A stretch of DNA of 26,474 nucleotides from Pseudomonas fluorescens (GCA_003241595.1 QFOU01000012.1:1-26474), one strand, 5' to 3'; positions 15,816 to 22,788 are shown, counted from the stretch's first letter. Program-made: numbers and translations. Notes: generated by a model from the sequence alone, not told the origin.

Positions 15816-16046
15816 ATGCCAAACCAAACACCCGCGCAACAGCGCAAGGTCAGCAAGGTGATGCACGAATTCAAGGAGGGAGATCTGAAATCCTCCTCCG
15901 GCGCCAAAGTCAAAAGCCCCAAACAGGCTATCGCCATCGCATTGTCTGAAGCGGGCGCCGATAAGCCACCCTCCAAACGCCCTAAGAACAAACGCTCTGC
16001 CGCCGCCAAAAAAGCCATGAACACCCGCGAATCCCGCGGCCACTAA
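15816..16046 (+). CDS. DUF6496-like small basic protein, 76 aa
   Basis: The core KVSKVMHEFKEGDLKSSSGA followed by KVKSPKQAIAIALSEAG matches the DUF6496 pattern as I remember it, a small bacterial family of unknown function. After residue 48 comes a Lys/Arg/Ala-rich tail (KPPSKRPKNKRSAAAKKAMN), so the protein is strongly basic and may bind nucleic acid; that is inference. AAGGAG lies 6 nt before the ATG. It is the first of two genes behind a near-consensus promoter, so it may be highly expressed. The next gene starts 20 nt after its stop. Confidence 0.85.
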   Translation: MPNQTPAQQRKVSKVMHEFKEGDLKSSSGAKVKSPKQAIAIALSEAGADKPPSKRPKNKRSAAAKKAMNTRESRGH

Positions 16047-16066
16047 TCTCAAAAAGGAGAACAAAA

Positions 16067-16357
16067 ATGACCGATACTCAACGCAGCCCACGCCCGCTGG
16101 ACGACGACAAAACCACCCGCGGCCCCGGCAAAACCGAAGGCGCCGCCACCTCCGGCGTCGCAGGCAAATTCACCAGCCGCTCCGGCCGCAAATCGGAAGC
16201 CGAGGTGCCTGCCAAACGCAGCACCGTGGTCTCCTCCGCCAATAAACAACCGGGGGGCCGCAATCCCAAAGGGGCAGGCGCAGCAACCGATCCCGCCGGT
16301 ACCGCGCGTCCCGGCCATCGCATAGAAGCCGCCCGCAAGGCCCGCACGCTGCACTAA
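16067..16357 (+). CDS. Hypothetical basic low-complexity protein, 96 aa
   Basis: Not recognised. The whole protein is rich in Gly, Ala, Arg, Lys, Thr and Pro, with almost no hydrophobic residues, and so is probably disordered. Segments such as KTTRGPGKTEGAATSGVAGK, GRNPKGAGAATDPAGTARPG and a basic end (HRIEAARKARTLH) resemble stress-related or nucleoid-coating proteins, without a clear family match. AAGGAG lies 7 nt before the ATG. It forms an operon with the DUF6496-like gene, which is also small and basic. Real coding is supported by the ribosome-binding site and the operon position. Confidence 0.75.
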   Translation: MTDTQRSPRPLDDDKTTRGPGKTEGAATSGVAGKFTSRSGRKSEAEVPAKRSTVVSSANKQPGGRNPKGAGAATDPAGTARPGHRIEAARKARTLH

Positions 16358-16377
16358 TGCCCGCAATAAAGCTGGGG

Positions 16378-16407
16378 TTTACAACCCAACGCAGCGATGT
16401 TTATAAA
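16378..16407 (+). promoter_or_regulatory. Promoter of the 20-aa peptide gene
   Basis: TTTACA (16378-16383), 18 nt, TATAAA (16402-16407). The start would be about 30 nt before the ATG at 16442. Confidence 0.5.
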
Positions 16408-16441
16408 GGGAGGTAAACCACATCTTCCCAAGGAGAACAGC

Positions 16442-16504
16442 ATGTGTAGTTGCGAAAGCGAATTCTACCATCAGAACGACGAACTCTCTGTACCATCCTG
16501 CTAA
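16442..16504 (+). CDS. Candidate 20-aa cysteine-containing peptide
   Basis: The frame encodes MCSCESEFYHQNDELSVPSC and a TAA stop. AAGGAG lies 6 nt before the ATG, the same ribosome-binding arrangement as the two genes upstream. A promoter is visible at 16378 and a strong terminator starts 19 nt after the stop, so the peptide fills its own short transcript of about 140 nt. Three cysteines (C2, C4, C20) plus H10 could bind a metal or form a disulfide. Alternatives are a leader peptide or a small RNA with a chance frame. I know no homologue. Confidence 0.5.
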   Translation: MCSCESEFYHQNDELSVPSC

Positions 16505-16522
16505 CCGGCTTTGCCGGGTCCG

Positions 16523-16554
16523 CACCCCGCTCATGTAGCGGGGTGTTTGTTATT
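16523..16554 (+). terminator. Terminator after the 20-aa peptide gene
   Basis: CACCCCGCT pairs with AGCGGGGTG (9 bp, loop CATGT), followed by TTTGTTATT. A smaller hairpin CCGGC/GCCGG lies just before it at 16505-16517. Confidence 0.85.
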
Positions 16555-16683
16555 CAACCTTACGCTAAAGTTATCGATTGCCCACTTGGCCTTGCATTCC
16601 CGCATCCAATTCTTATGTTGTCACCATCACTAAGGCGGGCCTTCCGCCCGTCCTTTTCCCTCAAACGCCAGGAGGCGCCCCCC

Positions 16684-16779
16684 ATGCACATACACCCTCT
16701 GAACAATGTGGGATTCTGGGTAATCGCAACGCCGTTTATTCTCGGAATCGTCGTGAATATCGCCCGATACGCGGCCTAA
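16684..16779 (+). CDS. Candidate 31-aa single-pass membrane peptide
   Basis: The frame begins MHIHPLNNVGFWVIATPFIL and continues GIVVNIARYAA. Residues 9-27 form one hydrophobic helix, followed by an Arg near the end, so the peptide should span the inner membrane once. AGGAGG lies 8 nt before the ATG, and a strong terminator begins 20 nt after the stop. The N-terminal HIH could bind metal. Small single-span peptides of this sort often modulate transporters or respiratory complexes or act as type I toxins; no partner or antitoxin RNA is apparent here, so no function is assigned. The upstream stretch (16555-16683) has a small hairpin, GGCGG/CCGCC near 16636-16651, and only a weak promoter candidate. 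Confidence 0.6.
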   Translation: MHIHPLNNVGFWVIATPFILGIVVNIARYAA

Positions 16780-16798
16780 TCCGCCATCGTCGTCCATC

Positions 16799-16832
16799 AA
16801 CCGCCAGCATCACATGCTGGCGGTTCTTTTTT
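16799..16832 (+). terminator. Terminator after the 31-aa peptide gene
   Basis: AACCGCCAGCAT pairs with ATGCTGGCGGTT (12 bp, loop CAC), followed by CTTTTTT. Confidence 0.95.
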
Positions 16833-16852
16833 GGCGTTATCAACTACCTATC

Positions 16853-16881
16853 TTGCCCAAGCCTCACCGCTCCGCTAAAGT
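16853..16881 (+). promoter_or_regulatory. Possible promoter of the 125-aa exported protein gene
   Basis: TTGCCC (16853-16858), 17 nt, TAAAGT (16876-16881). A 7-bp inverted repeat AGTACCA...TGGTACT (16879-16916) overlaps the predicted start and could be an operator. Confidence 0.35.
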
Positions 16882-16983
16882 ACCACCAGTCGTTCTAGGC
16901 TGATCTATCTGGTACTGCGTTTTATCCGCCTCTTCAAAAGAGCGACACTTTCACTCGAATCCCAACCAGAAAGGGGAATCGCA

Positions 16984-17361
16984 ATGAATATTAAAAGGCT
17001 TCTCATTGGCAGCGCCGCCGCATTTGCCGCCATGTGCATTACGTCGGCAGCCTCGGCTAAAACAACGCCACCTTCCACTCCCGCAAAAGACATTGTCTAC
17101 TACAGCTCGCTCGAAGTCGCCAACGCCTGTACGCTCGCAGCTCCCAACCTGGTCGCCAGCAACGAAACCGGCATTATCACCAGCGATGAAATCGGTGTCG
17201 CTCCAGCTCTCACGCTGAACGCCCCTGGCCCGAAGATGGACAAGCTCGTCTCATCCTTTCCTTTCGGCCGGGGTGAAGTCATCACCTACCCCGGCGGCGG
17301 ACTTGGTCTCCGCGAAGGCGACGGCGGCTACAAAGTCCGCGAAGGTGCCGGCCGCATCTAG
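16984..17361 (+). CDS. Hypothetical exported protein, 125 aa
   Basis: Not recognised. It has a clear Sec signal peptide: MNIKRLLIGSAAAFAAMCIT followed by SAASAK, with cleavage likely after ASA at about residue 25. The mature part of about 100 aa has one Cys (C49), a central hydrophobic patch and a Gly-rich end (YPGGGLGLREGDGGYKVREG). It should be periplasmic or secreted. AAGGGG lies about 8 nt before the ATG. It is a single gene, ended by the bidirectional terminator it shares with the tlpA-like gene, with which it is convergent. Confidence 0.8.
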   Translation: MNIKRLLIGSAAAFAAMCITSAASAKTTPPSTPAKDIVYYSSLEVANACTLAAPNLVASNETGIITSDEIGVAPALTLNAPGPKMDKLVSSFPFGRGEVITYPGGGLGLREGDGGYKVREGAGRI

Positions 17362-17388
17362 CAGCCCAACCTCACACTCAAAAAACCA

Positions 17389-17420
17389 AAGCCCCGCATA
17401 AGCGGGGCTTCATTTATTTT
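17389..17420. terminator. Terminator between the exported protein and tlpA-like genes
   Basis: AAGCCCCGC pairs with GCGGGGCTT (9 bp, loop ATAA). The right side is CATTTATTTT, and the left side is A-rich, so it can act in both directions. Confidence 0.88.
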
Positions 17421-17935
17421 GTGGCGTTCCTGATCTTCGCCACCATTTTGGAATGGCTCCAATCCCGCTCACCGGCTTCCACCAATACCACCTTCAAATT
17501 CTTGTCCAGAACATAGGTCACCGGCAAAGCCACCGCCCCCATTTCCTTACGCGTCACCGCACCCAGACTATCAAACCAAATGGTCACCCCCGGCCCCCAT
17601 GCTTGCTTACGCAGATAGTCCTTAACCTTGCCCGCATCTTTGTCGGTGGCAATGGCAATAACATTAAACTCTCCCTTAGCCCCCAAGGCATCCAACGTCG
17701 GCATTTCCTTGATGCACGGCGGACACCACGTCGCCCACACATTCACAACAACAGGTTTACCCTCAGCCGCCAAATCTTTCAGGGGCTGTACTTCACCGTC
17801 CAGCGTCTGCACCTTAAGCTCGGCAAAACTTTTGCCAACCCAAGCCTGCATGGCTTCTTGATTGGTCCCGGTCGCACTCCCCTGCCCGCACGCAGTCAAA
17901 GCCAGTGCAAAAGCAAGACCAAACACACGCAACAT
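17414..17935 (-). CDS. TlpA/ResA-like thiol-disulfide oxidoreductase lipoprotein
   Basis: A membrane-attached periplasmic thioredoxin-fold protein that reduces disulfides, for example in cytochrome c maturation. The N-terminus has a lipobox (LTAC, C16), so it is likely lipidated. The active site is WCPPC (C71, C74) in VVVNVWATWCPPCIKEMPTL, and the cis-proline is P138 in ALPVTYVLD. Length 173 aa, typical. Its ATG overlaps the stop of the TetR gene by one base (TAATG), so the two are co-translated. A cytochrome c gene lies elsewhere in the window (21559), but no maturation operon is adjacent, so the substrate is unknown. Confidence 0.92.
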   Translation of the reverse strand: MLRVFGLAFALALTACGQGSATGTNQEAMQAWVGKSFAELKVQTLDGEVQPLKDLAAEGKPVVVNVWATWCPPCIKEMPTLDALGAKGEFNVIAIATDKDAGKVKDYLRKQAWGPGVTIWFDSLGAVTRKEMGAVALPVTYVLDKNLKVVLVEAGERDWSHSKMVAKIRNATK

Positions 17936-18561
17936 TAATAAACCGCCTGCTGCATGACAGGCGCCTGCGTGGCCTCAACTCCGCCTTTCAGGCACGAGGT
18001 CGCAAACAATTTCCACTTCTGGCTAGCGGGAATCTGCGGCAGCGCAAAGCTGTAACAAACCGCAGTACCCATCATCAAACCAAAGAACATCTCGGTGGCC
18101 TGCTCAGGACTTACATCGCGCTCCAGCACACCTTGGGCTTCACCAAACTTCAACAGTTGAACCAGCTGCGCACGCACCTTGGCGTTCAACAGCTTCAAAC
18201 GCTCGGCCAGCGGCTCACTCTCGGTGCTACCACCACCCAGCAACATGCGTGCAAGGCCCGGGTGTCCCTCAAGGAAGGCCATATGCTGTTCAAATACCAG
18301 CTCCAAACGCTTGGGAGTGTGCTCGGTCTGCTTGGCCGCCGCATTCAACGGCCCCAGCAGATTGCTTTCCATATAGCTGGCAATCGCCTCAAAGATCTCG
18401 TCCTTGCTCTTGTAGTGACGATAGATCGCGCCATCGGTTACGTGAATTTCCGTGGCAATCCGCTGCACGGTCAATTTGTTGGAGGGGTTTTCCAACAAGG
18501 TGGCAACCGCCTTCAAAATCCGCAATTGACCCGCGGTAAGCTCCGATGTCGCACGATTCAT
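17935..18561 (-). CDS. TetR/AcrR-family regulator, SlmA-like
   Basis: A DNA-binding dimeric regulator. The N-terminal helix-turn-helix is at residues 31-52 (LTVQRIATEIHVTDGAIYRH), followed by YKSKDEIFEAI. The C-terminal ligand or dimer domain contains HPGLARMLLGG and LNAKVRAQLVQLLKFGE, which resembles the SlmA nucleoid-occlusion subgroup more than drug-efflux regulators. That resemblance is by eye only. Length 208 aa, normal. AAGGA lies 11 nt before the ATG, a long spacing. A near-palindrome at 18588-18603 may be its own operator. It is translationally coupled to the tlpA-like lipoprotein gene, so it may control it along with itself. Confidence 0.88.
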   Translation of the reverse strand: MNRATSELTAGQLRILKAVATLLENPSNKLTVQRIATEIHVTDGAIYRHYKSKDEIFEAIASYMESNLLGPLNAAAKQTEHTPKRLELVFEQHMAFLEGHPGLARMLLGGGSTESEPLAERLKLLNAKVRAQLVQLLKFGEAQGVLERDVSPEQATEMFFGLMMGTAVCYSFALPQIPASQKWKLFATSCLKGGVEATQAPVMQQAVY

Positions 18562-18587
18562 AACTCAGGAAATCCTTCACTTCTTAT

Positions 18588-18603
18588 GTAAGCGCACGTT
18601 TAC
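18588..18603. promoter_or_regulatory. Candidate TetR operator
   Basis: GTAAGCGCACGTTTAC is a 16-bp near-palindrome (7-bp arms, one mismatch, 2-nt centre), 27 bp before the TetR start codon. Its position suits autoregulation. Confidence 0.35.
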
Positions 18604-18773
18604 CTCAAATCCATTCCCCTCGCAAGCACCCCTGAACTTTCAATAAGCATTCCCTAATAAACCTCAGATAATCCGCTATTTTCCATAACCGAAAATATGA
18701 GAAAAAGAAGCCCCCGCGCAGGTAGCCACAAACGTTTCCTGTTTGCGATGAAGACGACGCGTACAAATAAGAA

Positions 18774-18816
18774 TGTAGCTAAAACAGGGGCCATTTTGGC
18801 CCCTGTTTTAGCTACA
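18774..18816 (-). terminator. Terminator of the rpmH-rnpA-yidD-yidC operon
   Basis: A perfect 19-bp stem, TGTAGCTAAAACAGGGGCC with its exact complement, loop ATTTT, begins 5 nt after the yidC stop. On the minus strand it is followed by TTCTTATT. The T-run after the stem is modest, but the stem is very stable. Confidence 0.85.
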
Positions 18817-18820
18817 ACGA

Positions 18821-20509
18821 CTATATAGCCTTGTCTTTTTTCATGATGAAGTACTGCTGGGCAACACTTAAAATGTTGTTGGTCAACCAATACAGCACCA
18901 AACCAGCAGGGAACCACAGGAACATCACAGTCATGAAGGCAGGCATCCATTTGAACATCATGGCCTGCGTCGGGTCGGTCGGCGCGGGGCTCAACTTGAA
19001 CTGCACCCACATCGAGATACCCATCAGCACCGGCAATACATAAAGCGGATCATGCACGCTCATGTCAGTGATCCACAAGCCCAACGGAGCATGACGGAAT
19101 TCAAACATCACCAGTACAACCTTATACATGGCAAAGAAGATCGGGATCTGAATGAGCATCGGCCAGCAACCGCTCATCGGGTTGACCTTTTCCTTCTTGT
19201 ACAACGCCATCATTTCAGTGGCCATGGCTTGCTGGTTGTTCTTGTGCTTTTCCTTCAGCTTCTCAAGCTGCGGCTGCAAACGGCGCATCTTAGCCATCGC
19301 ATGGTAGCTCTTGTTCGCAAGGGGGAAGGTTAACAACTTCAATAGGAAGGTCAAACCGATAACGGCCAGCCCCCAGTTGCCGACATAGCTGTGCAACCAT
19401 GCCAGAATGGCGTACATCGGCTTAACCAATACCTCAAACCAGCCCCAGCTAATGGCACGGTCAAGCTCATGACCAGCAGTCTTCAACTGACCATAATGCT
19501 TAGGCCCAATGTAAACCTGATAGCTCACTTCCTTGGCTTGGTTCGGCTCTACCACAAGGTTAGGCCAGCTCACACTTGCGGTGTAAACGTCATGGGCACC
19601 ATCAGCAGCCTGCACGGTCGCGTAACGGAACTGACGCTGGCTGCTCAGTTCGGCACTCGGCATCACCGCGGTCATGAAGTACTGGCTGGTAATACCCCAC
19701 CAACCGCCAGCACCATCAACGATGTCGCTCTTGCCATCTTCCTTCAGGTCTTTGTAGCTGGTCTCATATTGCTGGAAACCATCCTTGTCCTTCTGCACCA
19801 CACCCATGGGGCCAAAGTAATTCACCCAGCTGCTCTTCTCGTTGGGCCAGTAACCATCGGCACGGTGCACCTGCACGTACGGGGTCAGGCTTACGGGCAG
19901 CGGTGCACCGTTATAAACACGCTCGGTTACGTTAACTACGTAACTATCGGGGTTCACACTAATTTCACGCTGGAAGGCTTGGCCACTGGCATTGCGCCAA
20001 ACCATTACCACCGGCTTGCCCGGAGCATTTACATCAGCCTCAACCTGCCACACGCTGTTCTCATCGGGGCCCTGAATACCAGCCCCCAACCACCCCGCAG
20101 CCACATACTCGGCAAACTTGCCGTCCGGCTTCAGGAAGGCAAAGCCATCCGCATCTTCAATTTCACCCTTGTAGTTCTTCAACACAAGCTGATCGATACG
20201 CCCACCACGGGTATTCACAGTGGCATCAATGCGCTCATTGGCCAGCGGCAAACGGGTCGCTTCAGCAACGGGCGTCGCGGCCGCTATGGGCGCGGTCACA
20301 CTTACATCACCTGCCGGAATCCCCTGGGCGGCAGCCACATCAGCCACTTTAGACACATCTGCAGGTTGCTCGGCTACCGGCTTCACACCCGTTACATGGG
20401 TACCCAAAAAGCGAACACTGGCCCAGTCACTTACCAACAAAATTGCGGCACTGGCGGCAAGCGCCAAAATCATGCGCTTGTTGTGGCCTTTGTCGTGCTT
20501 GTTCATCAT
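18821..20509 (-). CDS. yidC: Membrane protein insertase YidC
   Basis: Inserts and folds inner-membrane proteins, alone or with SecYEG. An N-terminal membrane segment (MILALAASAAILLVSDW) leads to a large periplasmic beta domain at about residues 60-360. The five-helix insertase core follows (GNWGLAVIGLTFLLKLLTFP, the charged hairpin MAKMRRLQPQLEKLKEKHK, NPMSGCWPMLIQIPIFFAMY, and the end GLVLYWLTNNILSVAQQYFI). The hydrophilic groove charge is Lys in FLLKLLTFPL where E. coli has Arg366, usual in Alphaproteobacteria. Length 562 aa, typical. Tandem ATGs at 20509 and 20506 follow AGGAG by 9 nt. It is the last gene of the rpmH operon, 79 nt after yidD. Confidence 0.98.
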   Translation of the reverse strand: MMNKHDKGHNKRMILALAASAAILLVSDWASVRFLGTHVTGVKPVAEQPADVSKVADVAAAQGIPAGDVSVTAPIAAATPVAEATRLPLANERIDATVNTRGGRIDQLVLKNYKGEIEDADGFAFLKPDGKFAEYVAAGWLGAGIQGPDENSVWQVEADVNAPGKPVVMVWRNASGQAFQREISVNPDSYVVNVTERVYNGAPLPVSLTPYVQVHRADGYWPNEKSSWVNYFGPMGVVQKDKDGFQQYETSYKDLKEDGKSDIVDGAGGWWGITSQYFMTAVMPSAELSSQRQFRYATVQAADGAHDVYTASVSWPNLVVEPNQAKEVSYQVYIGPKHYGQLKTAGHELDRAISWGWFEVLVKPMYAILAWLHSYVGNWGLAVIGLTFLLKLLTFPLANKSYHAMAKMRRLQPQLEKLKEKHKNNQQAMATEMMALYKKEKVNPMSGCWPMLIQIPIFFAMYKVVLVMFEFRHAPLGLWITDMSVHDPLYVLPVLMGISMWVQFKLSPAPTDPTQAMMFKWMPAFMTVMFLWFPAGLVLYWLTNNILSVAQQYFIMKKDKAI

Positions 20510-20588
20510 AAGTCAAATCTCCTATCAGATGGCCGCTTATAGCACCGAACCGCTCCCACCGCCAGCCAACAAGGCTGCCTCATGCCAA

Positions 20589-20852
20589 CTAATGCTTATG
20601 ATGTCCGCACTTACAGCAGCTTTCACCCACCTCAAGGGTCTCCGGAACCGGATCATACCCACTCCCACCAAACGGCCCGCAGCGGCCAATACGCTTGAGA
20701 GCCAACCATCCCCCGCGGATCACACCAAAACGCATGACAGCTTCTTGGGCGTAATGACTACAACTTGGTTCAAATCGGCAGGTACGCCCGATAAAAGCAC
20801 TCAGGGTCAACTGATACCCTCTCAGAACCCACCAGACCGCTTTTCTCAGCAC
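20589..20852 (-). CDS. yidD: Membrane protein insertion efficiency factor YidD
   Basis: A small membrane-associated helper of YidC. The family signature is complete: W.LRGYQLTLSAFIGRTCRF, EPSCSHYAQEAVMRFGV, GGWLALKRIGRCGPFGGSGY and DPVP. Length 87 aa, with an extra Cys/His tail (GESCCKCGHHKH) that could bind metal. Translation probably starts at the GTG at 20852, overlapping the end of rnpA by 7 nt, with GGAGG about 10 nt upstream inside rnpA. It sits between rnpA and yidC as in most bacteria. Confidence 0.95.
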   Translation of the reverse strand: MLRKAVWWVLRGYQLTLSAFIGRTCRFEPSCSHYAQEAVMRFGVIRGGWLALKRIGRCGPFGGSGYDPVPETLEVGESCCKCGHHKH

Positions 20853-21199
20853 GAGAATCCAGCCTCCAGCAAAGCCTTTTTCATATCTTTCAACAAGTAA
20901 GGGTGTTCAATCTTTAAAATAGGCGACTTCGCCACCAGCACCAACCACTTCCCCTGCCCTTGGGCGTCAGGGTTCAACCGGAAGACTTCATCAAACGCCG
21001 CTTTCAAGCGCCGGCGCGCACGGTTCCGCTGTACCGAATTTCCAACAGCGGCCGTGCTGGCGGTCAAGCCCAGCGCAACACCCTCTTCTTCGGGTTTATC
21101 AAGGTATTGAAGCACAAACGACTGGGTCGACACACGCCGACCCAGTTTAACATCCAGAAAGTTCTGCCTGTTCATCAGGCGACGCACATGCACCGCCAC
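20846..21199 (-). CDS. rnpA: Ribonuclease P protein component
   Basis: The protein subunit that assists the RNase P RNA in removing 5' leaders from pre-tRNAs. The RNA-binding signature is clear: VGNSVQRNRARRRLKAAFDE. The N-terminal MNRQNFLDVKLGRRVSTQSF and KWLVLVAKSPIL are also typical. Length 117 aa. The start is ambiguous: GTG at 21199, 21193 or 21187, or ATG at 21175. The first lies 8 nt after rpmH and is used here; none has a good ribosome-binding site, consistent with coupling to rpmH. The RNase P RNA itself is not in the window. Confidence 0.95.
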   Translation of the reverse strand: MAVHVRRLMNRQNFLDVKLGRRVSTQSFVLQYLDKPEEEGVALGLTASTAAVGNSVQRNRARRRLKAAFDEVFRLNPDAQGQGKWLVLVAKSPILKIEHPYLLKDMKKALLEAGFSC

Positions 21200-21207
21200 A
21201 GAGGCAA

Positions 21208-21372
21208 CTAGCGCTGGTAACGAGCGAACGGAGCGGTGCTCAAACGCTTGCGGCCAGCAGCACGGCGGCGCTTGATAACGTTCTGACCATCGCTGGTTTT
21301 CATACGGGCGCGGAAACCGCAGCTACGCTTCTTAACAACGTTGCTCGGTTGGTAGGTACGCTTGGTGGCCAT
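21208..21372 (-). CDS. rpmH: 50S ribosomal protein L34
   Basis: A short basic ribosomal protein of 54 aa. The start MATKRTYQPSNVVKKRSCGF and the family core GFRARM, VIKRRRAAGRKRLS are unmistakable; the end is TAPFARYQR. GGGAG lies 6 nt before the ATG. It is the first gene of the rpmH-rnpA-yidD-yidC operon. In many bacteria this operon is near the replication origin; here no dnaA or cluster of DnaA boxes follows. The promoter must lie in 21373-21558, where a TTGACG without a clear -10 is all I can point to. Confidence 0.98.
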   Translation of the reverse strand: MATKRTYQPSNVVKKRSCGFRARMKTSDGQNVIKRRRAAGRKRLSTAPFARYQR

Positions 21373-21558
21373 GTCGGGCTCCCTTCAATTACAAATTTCT
21401 AGGCGCGTTTGCCACAACCCAACAACCACGTCAACCCTAAAATATGCTTTTGGTCTTACAAGGCCTTGACGCTACCACCTCTCACCGCCTAGCGTGCATT
21501 CAATAAGCCTATTAAAAGTAGGGCTAATCATAAAAAGACGAAACTCAAGGAATCCCCC

Positions 21559-22086
21559 ATGAACCTTGCCACCCGCAGCTTTATCAGCGCCGTGATCGTA
21601 GCCGACCTTCTGGCCGTAGTCTATTTCGGCGGCAGCTACATCCTCACCGGCAGCATTCTGCCCCATCACGAGGAAACCAAGATCATCGTCGCCGGCGCCG
21701 AAGATACCTCCTCCTCCACCGCCAACACCCCGAAGAAGGACGAACCGCCTTTCGATCTGGCCTCCTACGTCGCCGACCCGGTAAAGGGTGAAAAGGTCGC
21801 CGCCAAGTGCAAGGCTTGCCACACCTTCGATAACGGCGGTGCCAACCGCACCGGCCCCAACATGTGGGGCATCGTCGGCAGCCACGTCGCCCACAAGGAA
21901 GACTACTCCTACTCCTCAGCCCTCATCGGCAAAAAGGCCGAGATCGGCACATGGGACGAACCCCACCTGTTCGCCTACCTCGAAGCTCCCAAGGAATACA
22001 TCCCCGGCACCAAAATGCAGTTCAACGGCATCAAAAACCCCGCCGAACGCGCCGACCTCATCGCGTGGCTCAAAACACTTAAGTAA
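21559..22086 (+). CDS. Membrane-anchored class I cytochrome c (CycM-like)
   Basis: An electron carrier tethered to the inner membrane, facing the periplasm, of the kind that links complex III with terminal oxidases in Alphaproteobacteria. Residues 8-30 form an uncleaved signal anchor (SFISAVIVADLLAVVYFGGS). A Ser/Thr/Lys linker follows. The haem site is CKACH (C84, C87, H88), and the axial Met is M153 in GTKMQFNGI. GPNMWGIVGS and PAERADLIAWLKTLK are typical of class I cytochromes c. Length 175 aa. AAGGA lies about 7 nt before the ATG. It is a single gene, divergent from rpmH. Confidence 0.95.
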   Translation: MNLATRSFISAVIVADLLAVVYFGGSYILTGSILPHHEETKIIVAGAEDTSSSTANTPKKDEPPFDLASYVADPVKGEKVAAKCKACHTFDNGGANRTGPNMWGIVGSHVAHKEDYSYSSALIGKKAEIGTWDEPHLFAYLEAPKEYIPGTKMQFNGIKNPAERADLIAWLKTLK

Positions 22087-22089
22087 AGA

Positions 22090-22130
22090 GAACCTCCTAA
22101 ATAGCGGCCTTGAGGGCCGCTATTTGGTTC
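22090..22130 (+). terminator. Hairpin after the cytochrome c gene
   Basis: AAATAGCGGCC (22099-22109) pairs with GGCCGCTATTT (22115-22125), extended by GAACC/GGTTC across a bulge. The T-run lies within the stem, so it is a probable but not textbook terminator. Confidence 0.7.
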
Positions 22131-22209
22131 TGGCATATCCGCCACACCCCACTGCTCCAATCCCGCTTTGGCAATTCCCCCTGCCCGCCCAATCCCCTAA
22201 ACTACACCC

Positions 22210-22788
22210 ATGAAAAACATCCCCTCCCTCTCCGCCATCCGTAACCAGTCTGGTGCCATGTTCGGTCTCGATGCCCGTATCGCGCTCGCCATCTTCGGTA
22301 TCTTGTCCGTCGTAGCCGGTGTAGCCGCTATTAACGTGTTCAGCCAAGCCGGTACCACCGCCATGGTGACCGAGTTCTCCAACATCAAAAAGGCGTACAC
22401 CGAGTTCCATCTCGCCACGGGCGAGCACTCCACCCGCTTCATGGATCTCATCAATAACGATACCGGCTACACCGGCTGGGGCGGCCCCTACCTCGATGGT
22501 ATGCTCAGCGACAAATCCCGTACCTATGGCACCTACAGCTTTGTGGAAGGCCGTCAGGATGTCGCAGGCGTTCCCCCGGTTGAATGCTCCGGCGGTGGTA
22601 TCTGCTCCACATGGCTTAAACTCACCAAAGTGAAGGACAGCATCGCCAAGGAAGTGGACAAAACGCTGGATAGCGATGAATCCCCCAACAGCGGCACCTT
22701 CCGTATCGAGTTCATTCCCGGCCCCACCGATGATGTCTACTACCTCATCGCCGCCAAGGGTAACAGCTCTCTCAGCACCGGTCAGTAA
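22210..22788 (+). CDS. Type IV pilin/pseudopilin-like protein
   Basis: The N-terminus has a short basic leader (KNIPSLSAIRNQSGA) and then MFGLDARIALAIFGILSVVA, a hydrophobic helix like the spine of type IV pilins and pseudopilins but with Asp-Ala-Arg where FTLIE is expected. The rest is a globular periplasmic domain: KKAYTEFHLATGEHSTRF, TGWGGPYLDGMLSD, and a Cys pair (C126, C132). Similar atypical prepilins occur in alphaproteobacteria as far as I recall. Length 192 aa. There is no Shine-Dalgarno sequence; TAAACT lies 6 nt before the ATG, so the transcript may be leaderless. No pilus or secretion genes are adjacent. The function is unknown. Confidence 0.7.
   Translation: MKNIPSLSAIRNQSGAMFGLDARIALAIFGILSVVAGVAAINVFSQAGTTAMVTEFSNIKKAYTEFHLATGEHSTRFMDLINNDTGYTGWGGPYLDGMLSDKSRTYGTYSFVEGRQDVAGVPPVECSGGGICSTWLKLTKVKDSIAKEVDKTLDSDESPNSGTFRIEFIPGPTDDVYYLIAAKGNSSLSTGQ

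Noticed and set aside
19391..20542. Plus-strand open frame (383 codons) opposite yidC
   Set aside because: A shadow of yidC with no recognisable protein features and no start signal.
21373..21558. Possible replication origin beside rpmH
   Set aside because: The rpmH operon is often near oriC, but this gap has no DnaA boxes and no dnaA or dnaN neighbours.
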